Part shown: positions 36,535 through 46,089 of the stretch, in pieces | Layout of the letters: every line of letters starts with the position of its first letter | Numbering within the stretch: the first letter of the stretch is position 1 | Source: Lachnospiraceae bacterium | GTDB taxonomy: Bacteria; Bacillota; Clostridia; Lachnospirales; Lachnospiraceae | Direction: 5' to 3' | Assembly: GCA_030523275.1 (NCBI GenBank) | Contig: JAUNIX010000012.1 | Span: 24,265 to 88,264, forward strand | DNA: 64,000 nt | Notes under the pieces: model-generated | Database searches by the model: none | What the model was told of the DNA's origin: nothing | Seen by the model: only the letters and a program-made list of their open reading frames with translations | Translations under genes and position numbers: made by a program

Positions 36535-36563
36535 TTGTTTTTTTGATCTCACTTCGTTATAAT
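36535..36563 (+). promoter_or_regulatory. Promoter of the DAHP synthase gene
   Basis: TTGTTT (36535-36540), 17 bases, TATAAT (36558-36563), 39 bases ahead of the start codon. Confidence 0.7.
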
Positions 36564-36602
36564 AGAAGAGATTTTAGAAAAAGAAAGCGAGAGTGACATA
36601 CA

Positions 36603-37631
36603 ATGCAGATGAAAATGATAAGAAAATTGCCGGTTCCGCATGAAATTAAGGAACAATTTCCAATTTCTGATAGAGCAAGACAGACACGTGAAGTTCGTAT
36701 GGAAGAAATGAAAGCAATTTTTCGCGGTGATGACGATAGAATGCTTTTGATCATTGGACCTTGTTCTGCAGATCACGAAGAGTCTGTGATGGACTACATT
36801 TATCGTATTGCGGATGTACAAAATAAAGTCAAAGACAAAATTATGATTATTCCACGTATTTATACAAATAAACCTCGTACAACTGGTGAGGGATATAAAG
36901 GGATGATTCATCAGCCGGATCCTGAGAAAAAACCAGATATGCTTGAGGGGATTATTGCAATTCGTAAACTACATATTCGTGCAGTTGAGGAAACAGGAAT
37001 GATTTTTGCAGATGAAATGTTATATCCGGAAAATCATCGCTACTTGTCTGATATTTTAGGTTATGTAGCTGTTGGTGCTCGTTCTGTGGAAGATCAGCAG
37101 CATCGTTTGACAGCGAGTGGAGTCGGTATTCCAGTAGGAATGAAAAATCCAACTTCCGGAGATCTTTCTGTCATGATGAATTCTATTACAGCTGCACAAA
37201 GAGGCCATACATTCCTTTATCGTGGATGGGAAGTGGAGACAGAAGGAAATCCATACGCTCATGCAATTTTACGTGGACTGGTTAATCGACATGGACAAAA
37301 TCGTCAGAATTACCATTATGAAGACCTGATTCATTTATATGATCTGTATCAGGAAAAACAGCTAGCCAATCCGGCTGCGATTGTAGACTGTAATCATTCC
37401 AATTCCTGTAAACAATATATAGAGCAGATAAGAATCAGTAAAGAAATTCTTCATAGTTGCCGTTATTCAAAAGAAGTACGAAGTTTGGTAAAAGGGCTGA
37501 TGATCGAAAGTTATATTGAAGATGGCTGCCAGAAAATTGGAGAAGGCATTTATGGAAAATCAATTACAGATCCTTGTTTGGGATGGGAAAAAACGGAAAA
37601 ATTGATTTATGAATTAGCAGATTTACTGTAA
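36603..37631 (+). CDS. 3-deoxy-7-phosphoheptulonate (DAHP) synthase, AroFGH class
   Basis: First step of aromatic amino acid synthesis: PEP plus erythrose-4-phosphate to DAHP. 342 residues, class I-alpha. Seen: LLIIGPCSADHEE with metal ligand C54, IPRIYTNKPRTTGEGYKG, GARSVEDQQHR, GMKNPTSGD and CNHSNS. The N-terminal extension used for feedback binding in E. coli enzymes is present but short. Transcribed alone from its own promoter, with a terminator followed by an element A copy. Confidence 0.94.
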   Translation: MQMKMIRKLPVPHEIKEQFPISDRARQTREVRMEEMKAIFRGDDDRMLLIIGPCSADHEESVMDYIYRIADVQNKVKDKIMIIPRIYTNKPRTTGEGYKGMIHQPDPEKKPDMLEGIIAIRKLHIRAVEETGMIFADEMLYPENHRYLSDILGYVAVGARSVEDQQHRLTASGVGIPVGMKNPTSGDLSVMMNSITAAQRGHTFLYRGWEVETEGNPYAHAILRGLVNRHGQNRQNYHYEDLIHLYDLYQEKQLANPAAIVDCNHSNSCKQYIEQIRISKEILHSCRYSKEVRSLVKGLMIESYIEDGCQKIGEGIYGKSITDPCLGWEKTEKLIYELADLL

Positions 37632-37638
37632 GGAAGAT

Positions 37639-37673
37639 ACCCAACTGGTCATTTGACTAGTTGGGTGTTTTTT
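37639..37673 (+). terminator. Terminator of the DAHP synthase gene
   Basis: ACCCAACT-GGTCA (37639-37651) pairs with TGACT-AGTTGGGT (37654-37666), then G and six T. Those T are also the left arm of the hairpin starting at 37667. Confidence 0.85.
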
Positions 37674-37724
37674 ATTTCATAGGAAATTACGTTGTAATTT
37701 CCTATGAAATAAAAAACGCTCCGC
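37667..37724 (+). repeat. Dispersed element A, short copy 3 (truncated)
   Basis: A perfect 23-bp stem (37667-37689 with 37695-37717, loop CGTTG) including T-tract and A-tract arms, then CGCTCCGC, after which similarity stops. The stem sequence is closest to copy 2 at 30801. Confidence 0.75.
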
Positions 37725-37793
37725 TATATATTAGTGTTTTGAAGTTGCCCTTTATGGTACAATAGTTTTATGAAAAATGAAAAGGAGACAGGT

Positions 37794-38711
37794 ATGTTAT
37801 ATTTTGTGATAAATCCATATGCCGGGTCGAATGATGGGCAGCGTATATGGAAAGAAGTAGAGCGAATATTAATGGAGCGTGGGGAAAAATATAAATGCTA
37901 TCGGACCAAAAGACCCAGAGATATGGTTTATTTGGCCAGAAAATTAACGCAGGGAACAACAGAACGTCGCATTGTTGTTGTCGGTGGGGATGGCACGATC
38001 AATGAATTTTTAAATGGAATGTTACGGGTGAAAAATATTAAGCTCGGATTTATTCCAGTTGGTTCAGGCAATGATTTTGCACGGGGCATGAAGATTAGCA
38101 AGGATTTTAAAAAAGAATTAAGAAAGATTATATCCAATAAAAGTTGTAGAAATGTAGATTATGGAATCATTCAATATCAAAATGGGAAGATGCATCGATT
38201 CTTTGTCAGCAGTGGTATGGGTTATGATGCGAGGATTTGCTATGAAGCAGATCACACGAAAATAAAACAGATTTTAAATTTTTTGCATTTGGGTAAACTA
38301 GTGTATCTTTTGATTGGAATCCGCTATTTGATTTTTGCAGAAACATTTTCGGCAACTTTGATCGTTGACGATAAACGGTATTTGGAGGGCGATGGATTTT
38401 TATTTGTTTCGTTCCATAACCTTCCATATGAAGGGGGTGGCTTCTGCTTTTGTCCACAAGCGAAAACAGGGGATGGTAAGATGAATATATGTGTGGCAAA
38501 AGGAATACCAAAGTGGAGGATACCTTTTATCATACCTCTTGCAGCGATAGGACGTCATACTGGTTGTCGTGGGGTGTATCAGTTTGAATTTGAACAAGCT
38601 AAAATGATTGTTCCAAATGGACAATATATACATACGGATGGCGAGGCTAAAAAAAATGAACGTAACATTCAGATATCGGTGGCGAAAGAAAAGATTTTAT
38701 TTATGAATTAA
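37794..38711 (+). CDS. Diacylglycerol/lipid kinase family protein (DagK/YegS-like)
   Basis: A 305-residue soluble lipid kinase that would phosphorylate diacylglycerol or a related lipid, for instance recycling diacylglycerol released by lipoteichoic acid synthesis. Seen: VINPYAGSNDG (glycine-rich), VVVGGDGTINEFLNG (nucleotide loop) and GSGNDFARG. The frame opens at 37770, but ATG 37794 is preceded by AAAGGAGAC at proper spacing. An LtaS-like gene lies 3 kb away on the same strand, in keeping with that role (inference). Confidence 0.9.
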   Translation: MLYFVINPYAGSNDGQRIWKEVERILMERGEKYKCYRTKRPRDMVYLARKLTQGTTERRIVVVGGDGTINEFLNGMLRVKNIKLGFIPVGSGNDFARGMKISKDFKKELRKIISNKSCRNVDYGIIQYQNGKMHRFFVSSGMGYDARICYEADHTKIKQILNFLHLGKLVYLLIGIRYLIFAETFSATLIVDDKRYLEGDGFLFVSFHNLPYEGGGFCFCPQAKTGDGKMNICVAKGIPKWRIPFIIPLAAIGRHTGCRGVYQFEFEQAKMIVPNGQYIHTDGEAKKNERNIQISVAKEKILFMN

Positions 38712-38713
38712 AA

Positions 38714-38758
38714 AAGCGGAGCAAATCTCTCAAGCTTTGAGCTATTTGCTTCGCTTTA
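38714..38758. terminator. Bidirectional terminator between the lipid kinase and HAD genes
   Basis: AAAGCGGAGCAAAT (38714-38727) pairs with ATTTGCTTCGCTTT (38745-38758), one wobble pair; an inner CTCTCAAGC/GCTTTGAG adds to the stem. Flanking A and T tracts serve both strands. Confidence 0.8.
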
Positions 38759-38770
38759 TTTCAATCAAGA

Positions 38771-39430
38771 CTAATCCTGCATTAATTGATAACACATTTC
38801 AGTGGTTACATCGGTAAAAGAAGAAACTACAATGGTTGCAGTAGATAAATCCTGGTTGCCAAACAGCGGATTGGCAAAGCCGATTGCTTTCATGCCTGCA
38901 CGTTTCGCAGCAAGCAGTCCGTTGTTTGAATCCTCGATCACAAGACATTCCTCCGGTTTTACCTGTAATGCTTTGGCAGCTCTGAAAAATACTTCCGGAT
39001 CGGGCTTGGAATTTTCACATTCTGTTCCGGTAATAAATGCTGAAAAATACTGGCGAATGGCAAATAAGTCAACAATTCGGTCAATTTCTGACATCGGAGA
39101 AGAAGAGGCGATGGCAAGATGCAAATTAGCATCATGAAATCGTCTGATCAGTCCAAGGATATTTGGTAGTGGATGAAGTCCATTCTCTTTTTCCATTAAC
39201 GCTCGCTTTTGGTTAATCGCATCGACACATTCATCGATCGTAAATGGCAATTGAAAATCATTTATGATCGTAGTCCACATCGCTTCATTTGTGATTCCAA
39301 TAAACTGATCTTGATAATCGTCTGCAGTTATAATTCCCTGCTCTCTTAAGAACTCATCGGTGGCAATTTTGTAGCCTGGTTCTGTGTCAGCAATGACTCC
39401 GTCCATATCAAAAATAATTGCTTTTAGCAT
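38771..39430 (-). CDS. HAD-superfamily phosphatase, beta-phosphoglucomutase-like
   Basis: A 219-residue HAD hydrolase with a helical cap. D8 and D10 in IFDMDGVIADTEP are the nucleophile and acid/base; motif II is in AIASSSP, the lysine in TGTECENSKPDPEVFF, and the metal Asp pair in CLVIEDSNNGLLAAKRAG. Such proteins act on sugar phosphates. It follows glmS on the same strand, with a terminator between. Confidence 0.88.
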   Translation of the reverse strand: MLKAIIFDMDGVIADTEPGYKIATDEFLREQGIITADDYQDQFIGITNEAMWTTIINDFQLPFTIDECVDAINQKRALMEKENGLHPLPNILGLIRRFHDANLHLAIASSSPMSEIDRIVDLFAIRQYFSAFITGTECENSKPDPEVFFRAAKALQVKPEECLVIEDSNNGLLAAKRAGMKAIGFANPLFGNQDLSTATIVVSSFTDVTTEMCYQLMQD

Positions 39431-39458
39431 AAAATTCTCCTTATATATGTAGACAAAA

Positions 39459-39487
39459 ACAGCCTTTGTAGTTACTACAAAGGCTGT
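39459..39487 (-). terminator. Terminator of glmS
   Basis: ACAGCCTTTGTA and TACAAAGGCTGT (39459-39470 with 39476-39487) form a perfect stem; flanking A residues give a U-tract on the minus strand. Confidence 0.85.
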
Positions 39488-39495
39488 ATAAAATT

Positions 39496-41316
39496 TTATT
39501 CAACTGTTACGGATTTTGCAAGGTTACGTGGCTGGTCAACATTATATCCTCTGTATACGGTTGTGTGGTAAGCCAATAATTGCATAGCCACTGTTGTACC
39601 AAATCCACCGAAGAAATCATCCGTCTTAGGTACTTGGATCAAATCATCATATAAACCTTCATAGTTACTCATATCTTCATCAGTGATAAAGATGACATGA
39701 GCACCGCGGGCTTTTACCTCCTCGACATTGGCAACTGTCTTAGAGAAGATATCATCCTGTGTTGCTACAGCAATAATTGGAACACCTTCTGTAACAAGAG
39801 AAATCGTTCCATGTTTTAATTCACCTGCATTGTATGCTTCAGAGTTTACATAAGAGATTTCTTTTAATTTTAAAGAACCTTCACATGCAAATGCATAGTC
39901 CAAACCTCTTCCGATATAGAAAGCAGAGTAAGTATCTTTGATTTTTTCTGCAATTGTTTTAATGTAAGCATCCTGTTCTAAAACAGCATCAATTGTTTTA
40001 GATGCAGCAACGAAATTGTCTAAATAGGTTGCTAATTCTTCATCATTTAAAGTACCGTTGATTTCTGCCAATTTTAATGCAATCAGATACATACCACAAC
40101 ATTGAACTGTAAATGCTTTTGTACTTGCAACAGCAATTTCCGGACCGGCATGTGTATAAAGTACATAGTCGCTTTCGCGGGCAATACTAGAACCTTTTAC
40201 GTTTACGATAGAAATTGTCTTAGCGCCACGTTCATTTGCAAGACGAAGAGCAGCTAAAGAATCAGCTGTTTCGCCAGACTGAGTGATAACGACAACGAGT
40301 GTATGTTCATCCATGATCGGATTCATATAACGGAACTCGGAAGCGATTTCTACCGTAACTGGGATGCGGTTTAATGTTTCGATGATGGATCTTCCTACTA
40401 ATCCGGAATGATAAGCGGTTCCGCAGGCAGTTACAATCACACGGTTAATATCTGTAAATATATCATCATTGATATTATCTGCTGAGAAATCAACTTTTCC
40501 TTTATGAATACGAGGCGTGATCGTATTTTTGACTGCTTCCGGTTGATCATAAATTTCTTTTTGCATGAAATAATCATATCCACCTTTTTGTGCAGCAGTT
40601 GTATCCCAGTCTACATGTAACATTTTTGGTGTTACTTCCTGTTCATCCATTGTATATAATGTAATTGTTTCTTTTTCTAATACGACGATGTGGTGTTCTG
40701 GTACTACAAAATAATCCTTAGAATATGGGATCAATGCGATAACATCAGAACCGATATAAGAACCATCTTCTGTATGAGTTGCAACCAATGGGCTTGCATT
40801 ACGCATACAGTAAATGACACCTGGTCTGTCTTTAAACATAACACAGAATCCATAAGCACCTTCTAAAATGTCATCGGCTTTTCTCAAAGCTTCAAATGGA
40901 TCACCGTCATATAAAGAATCAATCAGTAAAGCGGCAATTTCTGTATCTGTTTCAGAAATTGGAGTATAGCCTTTTTTTGCAAGATCAGCAGCAACTTCCT
41001 GATAGTTTTCGATAATACCATTATGAATCAATGTTACTTTCGGTGTTTGATGTGGATGAGCATTTGTAGTCGTAACACCACCATGAGTTGCCCAACGAGT
41101 ATGTCCGATTCCGCATGTACCATGTGTACCTTCGGTGTTGGCAACTTTATCACGAAGTTCAGCAACTTTACCGGTAGTCTTGATTACTTTTGTTTGTTCG
41201 TCCTGTACAAGTGCGATTCCAGCGCTGTCATATCCACGATATTCAAGGCTTTGTAACCCATCGATCAAGATATTAGACGCCTGTTTCTTTCCTGTAAATC
41301 CAATAATTCCACACAT
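39496..41316 (-). CDS. glmS: Glutamine--fructose-6-phosphate aminotransferase (isomerizing)
   Basis: Makes glucosamine-6-phosphate, the entry to cell wall amino sugars. C2 in MCGIIGFTGKK is the glutaminase nucleophile after Met removal; GHTRWATHGGVT and the two SIS domains (TACGTAYHSGLV, TQSGETADSLAA) follow, and the protein ends with the conserved KSVTVE. 606 residues. Expression is almost certainly controlled by the glmS ribozyme in its leader, which self-cleaves when glucosamine-6-phosphate is abundant. Confidence 0.97.
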   Translation of the reverse strand: MCGIIGFTGKKQASNILIDGLQSLEYRGYDSAGIALVQDEQTKVIKTTGKVAELRDKVANTEGTHGTCGIGHTRWATHGGVTTTNAHPHQTPKVTLIHNGIIENYQEVAADLAKKGYTPISETDTEIAALLIDSLYDGDPFEALRKADDILEGAYGFCVMFKDRPGVIYCMRNASPLVATHTEDGSYIGSDVIALIPYSKDYFVVPEHHIVVLEKETITLYTMDEQEVTPKMLHVDWDTTAAQKGGYDYFMQKEIYDQPEAVKNTITPRIHKGKVDFSADNINDDIFTDINRVIVTACGTAYHSGLVGRSIIETLNRIPVTVEIASEFRYMNPIMDEHTLVVVITQSGETADSLAALRLANERGAKTISIVNVKGSSIARESDYVLYTHAGPEIAVASTKAFTVQCCGMYLIALKLAEINGTLNDEELATYLDNFVAASKTIDAVLEQDAYIKTIAEKIKDTYSAFYIGRGLDYAFACEGSLKLKEISYVNSEAYNAGELKHGTISLVTEGVPIIAVATQDDIFSKTVANVEEVKARGAHVIFITDEDMSNYEGLYDDLIQVPKTDDFFGGFGTTVAMQLLAYHTTVYRGYNVDQPRNLAKSVTVE

Positions 41317-41404
41317 ATTGAAAATCTCCTTTATTCTGTTTTCGGACTATCCATATAATCATTTGAATAGTAATATTGTTTGTTAATTTATAATATGGTG
41401 GTTT

Positions 41405-41563
41405 TTTCGCTTTGGTAATCCTGAATTTGTTTCCAAAATTACTTTTGGAGTTTGTCAGAAAATACGTACCCAAAGCAGTACGGAAGGACATCCGCCGAAT
41501 ATTCGATCATCCTTCTCCTCGTCATCCTGTCTTAAATATCCGTTCCAGACAGGATCTGGCGCT
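41405..41563 (-). ncRNA. glmS ribozyme / riboswitch
   Basis: On the minus strand the leader reads AGCGCCAGA (41563 down to 41555), then TGACGAGGAG, TCGAATATTCGGCGGATG and a P3-type hairpin CGTAC...GTACG. A later P4-like hairpin TCCAAAAG...TTTTGGA follows. These are the conserved elements of the glmS ribozyme in the correct order. Cleavage is expected between A 41563 and G 41562. Binding of glucosamine-6-phosphate triggers self-cleavage and loss of the mRNA. Confidence 0.95.
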
Positions 41564-41639
41564 CGCTATTTGTCTTTATAACCTCCTTGATTTATTAATT
41601 CAGAGGGGCAAAACCACACAGCTCCTAAGAATCGCAATA

Positions 41640-41668
41640 ATACTATCATTATAAAATTAAAAAGTCAA
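41640..41668 (-). promoter_or_regulatory. Promoter of the glmS transcript
   Basis: Minus strand: TTGACT (41663-41668), 17 bases, TAGTAT (41640-41645). It lies about 75 bases upstream of the ribozyme cleavage site. Confidence 0.7.
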
Positions 41669-41833
41669 GCGAAAAAGAAAGCTTTGTGAAATTACAGTAA
41701 ATATTTAAGAAAATTATAAGAGAATTTGTATAGATAGTTTTTTTTTAAAATGGTATAATAGCAATGTTGATTATGATAAAATAGGTTACGATTAAGCTAT
41801 AATATGAAATGGTAACAAAATAGGTGAAGTAGA

Positions 41834-43909
41834 ATGAAAGAACGATTAACAAACATTAAAAACTTAATAAAGGAAAAAATCAAATTCATATTACGTCCAA
41901 TCTGGAAAGTACTGACAGCAATTATGAAGTTTTTCTATGAAAAACCACTTTTGTTGAATGCTGTTTTAGCAGTTATTTTAGCAGTTGTTTTGGAAATAGC
42001 AGGCAGACAGACATTCCCATTAAGTGCATGGGGATTTATATCTGAGAAAACAACGATGTTTTTATATAGTGTTTTCATCATTTTTTTCTCATATTCGATC
42101 GTCTTGATCGTAAGGCGGCGTATTTTTGTTTACATTGTTGTATCTATATTATGGGGTGCTGTCGGATTAGTCAACTTTATGATGCTTGACAGTCGTAATA
42201 CACCATTTACCTATGTAGACATCACTTTGATGAAATCGGTACTTCCGGTTATTACGAATTATTATTCGATTTCATCGATTATTATGATGGCAGTGGGACT
42301 GTTGATTGGATTGGTACTTTTGGTCGTAGGTTTCTTGTATTTGCCGAGTGAAGACAAGTTTTCAAAGCCGAGAACAATCCGCAATGTTGTGGCTTTTGTA
42401 GTTATTGTAATCGCTTTTTGTGGAACGACAAAATATAATTTGAACACTGGTTTTATCACAACGGAAATTCATAATATTCGACTTGCATATTCAGATTATG
42501 GTACTCCATATTGTTTTAGTGTGACGGCATTGAAGACGGGAATTGATAAACCGTCCGATTATTCAGAAGAACATATTGCACAGATTAAGAACAAGACAGA
42601 AAAGGACAGTAAAGCCATAGTTAAAAAGTCAAAAATAAAGAAAAAGAAACCGAATATTATTTTTGTACAGTTGGAGTCCTTTTTTGATCCAACACAGGTA
42701 AAAGGATTGAAGTTTAATAAAGATCCATTACCAAATTTCCATAAATATATGAGAGAATATTCTTCTGGTCATACGATGACACCTTCGTATGGAGCCGGTA
42801 CAGCAAATACGGAGTTTGAGATTATGACACAGATGAATCTAGATGTATTTGGTGCGGCAGAATATCCATATAAGACGGTTCTTCAGGACCAGACAACGGA
42901 AAGCGTGATGACAGATCTGAAACAGGAAGGATATTCCGCACATGCAATTCATAACAACAGTGCGGCATTTTATGATAGAGATTTGGTTTTTGCCAATTTA
43001 GGATATGATACATTTACTTCGAAAGAATGTATGGATATTAAGAAATGGACAGAAAATGGTTGGTCAAAAGATGAAATTTTGACCGGTCAGATCAAGAGTG
43101 TTCTTGATTCAACCCCTAATCAAGATTTTATTTACACGATTTCTGTTCAGGGACATGGTGATTATCCAAGTAACGAAATTATCGAAAATCCAGTGATCGA
43201 TGTAGAAGGTATTGAGGACGAAGCGCTTCGCAATAAATACATTTATTATACAAACCAAATTTATCAGATGGATCAATTTGTTGAAAGTTTGGTTCAGTCT
43301 TTAAAGAAACGAGGCGAAGATACAATTCTGGTTATGTATGGTGACCATTTACCAAGTTTGGATGTCGAAGATGAAGACTTAACATACGGAAATAAGTACT
43401 GGACAAGTTATTTTATCTGGGACAATATCGGACTCAAAAAACAGGATGCAAATATTGAAACTTATCAGTTGGCATCGACGATTATGGATCGTGTCGGACT
43501 TCATGATGGATTACTGACAAAATTCCATCAGACACAAAAAGATTCCGATACATATATGGAAGATCTGATTAATTTACAATATGACATTTTCTATGGAAAG
43601 AATTATATTTATAATCAGGAAAATCCATATGAACCAACAGATATTGTATTCGGTGTCAAGGATCTTGAAGTTAAGAAGATTTATGAGTCAGACAATAGTA
43701 TTTTCATCTGGGGAAATAATTTTACCAACTATTGTAATGTTCTTGTAGAAGACAATAAAATATCAACTACATTCCACAATGAGCATTTGCTCGAGATATC
43801 AAAAGAAGATATCCATGACGGAGATACATTCGAAGTAGATATTATCAGTAAAGCACCAAGGACACTGCGTAGATCTCCACAGTATATTTATAGAAAAGGT
43901 GCCGAATAA
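41834..43909 (+). CDS. LtaS-family phosphoglycerol transferase (sulfatase fold)
   Basis: A 691-residue membrane enzyme of the lipoteichoic acid synthase/alkaline phosphatase superfamily. Five transmembrane segments lie at about 38-57, 73-92, 97-117, 148-169 and 183-197, then a basic linker, then the extracellular sulfatase domain: metal ligand E281 in VQLESFF, nucleophile-type T323 in PSYGAGTANTEFE, and MYGDHLPS. The last 100 residues form an added beta domain. It would move glycerol phosphate from phosphatidylglycerol to a glycolipid or wall polymer. An extended -10 (TGGTATAAT) near 41752-41760 precedes it. Confidence 0.9.
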   Translation: MKERLTNIKNLIKEKIKFILRPIWKVLTAIMKFFYEKPLLLNAVLAVILAVVLEIAGRQTFPLSAWGFISEKTTMFLYSVFIIFFSYSIVLIVRRRIFVYIVVSILWGAVGLVNFMMLDSRNTPFTYVDITLMKSVLPVITNYYSISSIIMMAVGLLIGLVLLVVGFLYLPSEDKFSKPRTIRNVVAFVVIVIAFCGTTKYNLNTGFITTEIHNIRLAYSDYGTPYCFSVTALKTGIDKPSDYSEEHIAQIKNKTEKDSKAIVKKSKIKKKKPNIIFVQLESFFDPTQVKGLKFNKDPLPNFHKYMREYSSGHTMTPSYGAGTANTEFEIMTQMNLDVFGAAEYPYKTVLQDQTTESVMTDLKQEGYSAHAIHNNSAAFYDRDLVFANLGYDTFTSKECMDIKKWTENGWSKDEILTGQIKSVLDSTPNQDFIYTISVQGHGDYPSNEIIENPVIDVEGIEDEALRNKYIYYTNQIYQMDQFVESLVQSLKKRGEDTILVMYGDHLPSLDVEDEDLTYGNKYWTSYFIWDNIGLKKQDANIETYQLASTIMDRVGLHDGLLTKFHQTQKDSDTYMEDLINLQYDIFYGKNYIYNQENPYEPTDIVFGVKDLEVKKIYESDNSIFIWGNNFTNYCNVLVEDNKISTTFHNEHLLEISKEDIHDGDTFEVDIISKAPRTLRRSPQYIYRKGAE

Positions 43910-43962
43910 GAAATATGTATGATTATGTGCATATTTACTACGTTTTGAAAGGAATAAAATAG

Positions 43963-43991
43963 TAGACAGAGTATTTTTGTTATGGTATAAT
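43963..43991 (+). promoter_or_regulatory. Promoter of tig
   Basis: TAGACA (43963-43968), 17 bases, TATAAT (43986-43991), with TGG just before the -10. The leader to the start codon is about 105 bases; I saw no known riboswitch in it. Confidence 0.65.
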
Positions 43992-44104
43992 TTTAAAATG
44001 TCTAATATGGAAAGATATGCAAGTCTTTGGCGTAAATAGGTAGCTTTTGCTATATAAGGCAAAGACACTGATATTAAGAAGATAAATTTAGGAGGATTCA
44101 TAAA

Positions 44105-45385
44105 ATGAGTTTACAAATTGAAAAATTGGAACATAATATGGCGAAATTAACAATCGAAGTAGATGCGGCTGAGTTTAAGAAAGCTACAACAGAAGCTTAT
44201 AAAAAGCAGAAGAAGAGCTTTAATATTTCAGGATTCCGTAAAGGAAAAGTACCTCAGGTATACATCGAAAAATTATATGGCCCAGAAGTATTTTATGAAG
44301 AAGCTGCCAATATTATTATTCCAAAGGCATACTCTGAAGAAATGAAAGACTGCGATTTAGAAATTGTTAGTCGTCCGGAAATTAATATCGAACAGATTGA
44401 AAAAGGAAAATCTTTCATCTTTACTGCAGAAGTTGCTTTAAAACCAGAAGTAACATTAGGAGAATACAAAGGATTAGAAGCTCCTGTTGAAGTAGAAGAA
44501 GTAACAGATGAAGAAGTATCTGCTGAATTAGTAAAACAGCAGGAAGAAAATGCAAGAGAAGTTGCTGTTGAAGATAGAGCGATTGAAGATGGAGATATCG
44601 CATTGATCGATTACTCTGGTTCTGTTGATGGCGTTAAGTTTGAAGGCGGTACGGCTGAAAACCAGACATTAGTAATCGGTTCTGGTTCTTTCATCGATAA
44701 CTTTGAAGAACAGTTAATTGGTAAGAACATTGGTGATGAAGTAGAAGTAAATGTTACATTCCCAGATGAATACCATGCACCAGAATTAGCTGGAAAAGAA
44801 GCTGTTTTTGAAGTAAAAATCAATGGTATCAAAGTAAAAGAACTTCCAGTGATCGATGATGAATTTGCAGAAGAAGTATCTGAATTTGATACATTAGATG
44901 AATACAAAGCAGATATTCGTGCAAAATTAGTAGAGCAGAAAGAAAAGGCTGCTAAGACAGAAAAAGAAAATAAAGTAGTTGACTTAGCAATTGAAAATGC
45001 AACAATGGATATTCCAGAAGCTATGATCGAAGAACAGACAGAGCAGATGGCAAATGAATTTGCTCAGAATATTAGCTATCAGGGATTACAGCTTGAGCAG
45101 TATTTACAGTTTACAGGCATGACTCAGGAACAGTTCATGGAAGATTTAAAACCACAGGCTAAAAAACGTATTCAGTCTAGATTAGTATTAGAAGCTGTTG
45201 TTGCTGCTGAAAATATTGAAGCATCTGATGAAGATTTAAATGCTGAAATTGCTAAGATGGCAGAAATGTATCAGATGGAAGTTGATAAACTTCAAGAATT
45301 AATGGGTGATGCAGAAAAAACTCAGATGAAAGAAGATATTGCTGTTCAAAAAGCAGTTGATTTCTTAGTTGCAGAATCTAAATAA
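44105..45385 (+). CDS. tig: Trigger factor
   Basis: Ribosome-bound chaperone with prolyl isomerase activity. 426 residues with the ribosome-binding signature FNISGFRKGKVPQ near 39-51, a central FKBP domain (about 160-245, GDIALIDYSG, EGGTAENQTLVIG) and the long helical C-terminus. It heads the conserved tig-clpP-clpX-lon-engB run; a hairpin between tig and clpP partly separates them. Confidence 0.96.
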   Translation: MSLQIEKLEHNMAKLTIEVDAAEFKKATTEAYKKQKKSFNISGFRKGKVPQVYIEKLYGPEVFYEEAANIIIPKAYSEEMKDCDLEIVSRPEINIEQIEKGKSFIFTAEVALKPEVTLGEYKGLEAPVEVEEVTDEEVSAELVKQQEENAREVAVEDRAIEDGDIALIDYSGSVDGVKFEGGTAENQTLVIGSGSFIDNFEEQLIGKNIGDEVEVNVTFPDEYHAPELAGKEAVFEVKINGIKVKELPVIDDEFAEEVSEFDTLDEYKADIRAKLVEQKEKAAKTEKENKVVDLAIENATMDIPEAMIEEQTEQMANEFAQNISYQGLQLEQYLQFTGMTQEQFMEDLKPQAKKRIQSRLVLEAVVAAENIEASDEDLNAEIAKMAEMYQMEVDKLQELMGDAEKTQMKEDIAVQKAVDFLVAESK

Positions 45386-45413
45386 TAAGATAAATTATAA
45401 AAATACACCAGAA

Positions 45414-45443
45414 AAGAAAGGGAAGTATCTTCCCTTTCTTTAC
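45414..45443 (+). terminator. Hairpin terminator between tig and clpP
   Basis: A perfect 12-bp stem (45414-45425 with 45429-45440) with a TAT loop. Only a short T-tract follows, so read-through into clpP is possible. Confidence 0.65.
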
Positions 45444-45499
45444 GCTATTATAATATATTATCAATATTATGGGTAAATTATGAGATAGGAGGAATTTCA

Positions 45500-46081
45500 A
45501 TGAGTTTTGTACCTTATGTTATTGAGCAAACAGGTAGGGGTGAACGCTCTTATGATATTTATTCAAGACTATTAAAAGACAGAATTATCTTTTTAGGGGA
45601 AGAAGTAACAGATGTATCAGCAGGTTTGATTGTATCTCAGTTATTATTCTTGGAATCTGAAGATCCAGATAAAGATATTAATTTATATATCAACAGTCCT
45701 GGTGGATCTGTGGTAGCTGGTATGGCAATTTATGATACAATGCAGTATATCAAATGTGATGTTTCTACGATTTGTATGGGTATGGCAGCCAGCATGGGAG
45801 CATTTTTACTTGCCGGTGGTGCAAAAGGAAAACGCTATGCGCTTCCAAATGCTGAAATTATGATTCATCAGCCTTCCGGTGGAGCTCAGGGTCAGGCTAC
45901 AGATATCGAGATTGTATCAAATCATATTATTAAAACTAAACAGAAATTAAATACAATTTTAAGTGAAAACACAGGTCAGCCTTATGAGAAAATTGCAGCT
46001 GATACAGAGCGTGATAATTACATGTCCGCTGAGGAAGCAGCAGCATATGGATTGATCGACAGTGTGATTAGTAAGAGGTAG
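45500..46081 (+). CDS. clpP: ATP-dependent Clp protease proteolytic subunit
   Basis: Barrel-forming serine protease that degrades proteins fed by ClpX or other Clp ATPases. Catalytic triad S98 (MAASMGA), H123 (MIHQPSGG) and D172 (ERDNYMS). 193 residues. Adjacent to clpX (8-base gap), an arrangement common in Clostridia. Confidence 0.97.
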   Translation: MSFVPYVIEQTGRGERSYDIYSRLLKDRIIFLGEEVTDVSAGLIVSQLLFLESEDPDKDINLYINSPGGSVVAGMAIYDTMQYIKCDVSTICMGMAASMGAFLLAGGAKGKRYALPNAEIMIHQPSGGAQGQATDIEIVSNHIIKTKQKLNTILSENTGQPYEKIAADTERDNYMSAEEAAAYGLIDSVISKR

Positions 46082-46089
46082 AAGATAGT

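Noticed and set aside
41412..41654. 80-codon plus-strand frame over the glmS leader
   Set aside because: The segment is explained by the glmS ribozyme on the minus strand.
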